Source: Circinella umbellata (Eukaryota > Mucoromycota > Mucoromycetes > Mucorales > Lichtheimiaceae). From it: 64,000 nucleotides of DNA. How positions within the stretch are numbered: the first letter of the stretch is position 1; each line of letters opens with the position of its first letter. The position numbers were made by a program, and so were the translations under genes. The notes beneath the pieces were generated by a model that saw only the letters and a program-made list of their open reading frames with translations, ran no database searches and had not been told where the DNA came from. Where the stretch lies: contig JAIWNF010000020.1 of assembly GCA_025093555.1 (NCBI GenBank), positions 372,001 to 436,000 on the forward strand, written 5' to 3'. Below are positions 61,147 through 64,000 of this stretch, piece after piece.

Positions 61147-64000
61147 AGAATCCATAAAAACATTCAACAAATCATACACTCAACAATAACAACAAAAAAG
61201 GTGAAAAATCAAGGTCGAAGAAAGAATTTTCAGAGGACGAATCTTAAATATATATTTTTTTTCAGTAGTATAACATAATCCATCAGCAACAAACAACAAC
61301 ATTATCAACGACATATGTTCTTCCCCGTCAAATTCTTTTTTTCTCATTTTATTATTAATATTATTAAAAACAAACAAACATTTGGTATAAGGAATAGTGA
61401 TTGGAATCAATGTTATTAGTTATGAGAAGCTATTTAACAAGTTGATGTACACATGGAATAGTTGTTGCTCATCAATGGAGAAAGTTTAGTATATATAAAA
61501 ACAATGACGATACATTGACAAAACAGCTTAAAGTATAGTTATGATTGTCAACATGTCAATAAAATAAATTAAGCCGTATTGGTACCAAAGTAAAGATGAC
61601 TTCCCAGTTATTAAAATTAGACTATGCTATGTCTAACCGATCGATCTCAAAGAATATTCTATTTTATGTTACTGTACCGCCATTTAAAGTTTAGAATTGG
61701 GCTACTCAAAATAAATCAACATATCTACTTTCCCAGTATTGTTTCGGGGTATCTTTACAGAAGATAAATGTTTTACTACTCAACACTTATTTACTTGTCG
61801 AATGAGAATACATACAGGATGAGTAAATAGCACTAGACGATGGTATTGACTGACGATCGAGAGAAAACACTTAAGATGTTATGTGTACAGTATAATATTG
61901 AACCGAAAAAAATCAATAATAACCGTCGCTACAGTACGAAAAGCTGTGGATGGCAGCGATTCCATGTGAAAATGAGACATGTTGCTGATCGGTTAACATC
62001 TGCATGTTTTTTTTGTTCTTGAAACGAATTCATCAAAAAGGAAACAAAGATAACTCATATTACCTATGCTACTCGCATTGCTACTATTGCTCTAAATCTA
62101 AATTTACTATTCGAAAGGATCTCAGCACAAGGCTTCAAGGCTCTGTCTCTTTCTTTTTTTTTTGTCGAAAAAAAAAATTGTAAGGATACCTCTTCATGAG
62201 GGCAATGACTATGCAATTACGTGTGACATTTCATTTTCTGGGCACAACAACAGAGCTCCTAAGGTTCTGCTTGATAGGTATTACTTTTAGACATAGTTTG
62301 AAAATACCAGAGTAAGTTTTTCCAATATAAATTGAGAAAGAATGAAAATCACTATAACGAAATTGGTCTGTGCGCGATAGAATGTTTTGAGTACCTTTTT
62401 ACTGGTTACACACTTAAAATGTTGAAAGTAAACTCAATAAATAAATATGCTTTTGGATGTTGTTATCATATATCAGTATAAAATTGATGGGTATTGTTAT
62501 TGATATCCCAGAAACGTACTAAATTAAGTAATTTCATACCTTATGAAAAGCTCATAATCCTTCAAAGATAATCAGCAGCCTGAAACAATTGTGTCGTATT
62601 CCCACCATCCATATACTTTCTATACAGCATTTACTTTACGGATAATAGTCAAGATTTCTTATATTTTTTTTATTATATTGTTAAGCACACAAGTAAACAG
62701 TATATTCCATAGTAGCAGTTTCAAACAAGAAGTACGTATCTATCTTTGATAATATTACACATACACACATGAAATGATAAATTTCTTAAACTTGAATCTA
62801 GCGGTATGAACGACCATTTAAATAGTTTGCCTTGTGCCAACGGTATAAAAGGTCTGATGTAAATATTTGAGTCAACATCTGTATACATAGAGGTAGACTG
62901 CTGCTTATGAAGATATTGAGCAACGCAATGACATGGACATCAAATGGAACGAATGTAAGTACCGATGAATGTATATGATGCTTGTATAGGGTATTGACTT
63001 CAAATTGTTTTTTTTTTCCAAATGCATTTATATACTACCTTTTAATTAAATCATAATCTGGGATATTATCTCGGCTAATAATATGATTAAAGACGACTAT
63101 AATGATCTACGAGTGTTTGTGTATTAAGTAAACATGACGAATATATTGAATAGTTAGCGTGTAGCCCTGAAATATAATAGCACAACATATGTTATATAAT
63201 ACTTTAATTATATTTATTGAATTTGATAGCTTTGCTGCTTTCCTCTTTCATGTACTACGTACATACATGAGAACATGCCGGACCATAATAGTTGAATTAA
63301 CACTGTTACAATATGCTTGTTGAAAGTCAAAACCAATATCTATAACAAATAATAATTTCAGAACGGATATAAATATACAGAAATTCTTAGAGGTCATCAC
63401 TTTCTCCTTGTGGTATGGCATTATAGTTACTTTAGTACACAGAAATGGACTTGTTCTGCGCACAGTGATGAATGATATCAATAATATTATCAAATGAATT
63501 AGAGCTGGAAAAAGCACATCATACCAACTTCGTTATATAAAACCTTATTTTCATGCATAAGTATTTAGCTCATCATATTTATGATCTATGAAAGAAAAAA
63601 ATATAGTAAACTTAATATATTTTAGAAGCATAATCATAATATACTTCTATTCAAAATATAGGTAGCCATTATTTTTTTTTTATAAGATGAATCCTACACT
63701 TGTTCCCTGTGTAGTAAGTAATTTTGAAGAAATCAGCGTTATCATGCGGCTCGCTTTTTGACATTCAGAGCTTTGCGCCAATTTCCTAATTTAGATTATT
63801 TACGCTCCGCAGGCAGTGTGCTCACAAGTTAGCAAAGAGCGTGGATCCAGTGTAAACCTTCTCTCCATCCATCCATTAGGGGTAAGCCATCCAACTATCA
63901 TGGGGAAATAACATCCAAGGAGGATGTATAGTGTTAGAGAGGATGGATTTAGCGTCTGGGATAAAGGATATATATGGTCGATTTTTTTTTCACTCGAACG
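61147..64000. other. Intergenic region to right edge
   Basis: 2.9 kb of AT-rich DNA after PP1. A 60-codon + frame at 61840-62022 (starts MVLTDDREKTLKML) is weak. The last 250 bp are less AT-rich and contain repeated CATCC/GGATG words (for example CATCCAAGGAGGATG, 63912-63926), perhaps the start of a repeat or promoter beyond the window. Nothing else supportable. Confidence 0.5.

Noticed and set aside
63768..63780. U4 snRNA-like start AGCTTTGCGC
   Set aside because: The match stops after ten bases and none of the U4 stem-loops or the Sm site follow.
63861..63948. CATCC/GGATGG words near the right edge considered as terminal inverted repeats
   Set aside because: The order of bases does not form a true inverted repeat beyond a 5-bp stem.

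Overview
The window is nuclear DNA of a fungus, most likely an early-diverging one (Mucoromycota, Mucorales-like). The sequence is very AT-rich. Genes are split by many short GT-AG introns, often with branch sites such as TACTAAC. The gene content is fungal: homocitrate synthase of the alpha-aminoadipate lysine pathway, a suicidal THI5/NMT1-type pyrimidine synthase, and a Kre9-like secreted protein. No tRNA, rRNA or CRISPR array was seen. The assignment to Mucoromycota is an inference; no marker gene settles it.

Layout. 1-5589: a small basic hypothetical gene (793-1209), then gene-poor AT-rich DNA full of TACGTA. 5590-7977 (-): OPT-family transporter. 9786-12116 (+): DHHC palmitoyltransferase. 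12736-14020 (+): arrestin-like protein. 16611-17939: non-autonomous hAT-like element with 8-bp target duplication. 18326-19494 (-): mitochondrial EF-Ts, divergent from 19837-20401 (+) ribosomal protein eL30. 20627-21480 (-): decayed coding DNA. 22261-22354 (-): TPP riboswitch in the 3' region of 22555-23769 (-), THI5. 26277-29217 (-): peroxisomal ABCD half-transporter. 31215-32479 (-): unknown membrane protein. 33-36 kb and 43 kb: gene remnants. 37020-38547 (-): homocitrate synthase. 39233-39850 (-): small secreted protein. 40284-42745 (-): CCT3. 44504-44800 (-): small hypothetical. 45173-46055 (+): peptidyl-tRNA hydrolase, convergent with 46180-47647 (-), a CobW/COG0523 GTPase. 49938-51846 (+): FAD-linked oxidase. 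52245-54111 (-): HSF-type transcription factor. 55182-56924 (-): alkaline ceramidase. 59556-61146 (+): PP1 catalytic subunit. The rest is AT-rich intergenic DNA.

The genes are mostly unlinked housekeeping functions and not a cluster. The two most notable features are RNA regulators. (1) A complete TPP aptamer lies 3' of the THI5 stop codon, between a GTAAGT site 5 nt after the stop and a TTTTTTTAG site abutting the aptamer, with AATAAA just beyond. This is the layout of plant THIC 3'-UTR control rather than the 5'-UTR intron layout usual in fungi. (2) Intron 1 of the eL30 gene holds a kink-turn closely resembling the element by which yeast L30 represses splicing of its own transcript. Also notable are a 13-nt microexon encoding most of the CxCC metal site of the COG0523 GTPase, hairpin repeats with a compensatory change inside the hAT-like element, and strong intergenic enrichment of TACGTA. 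Exon limits were derived by hand from splice signals, reading frame and family conservation.
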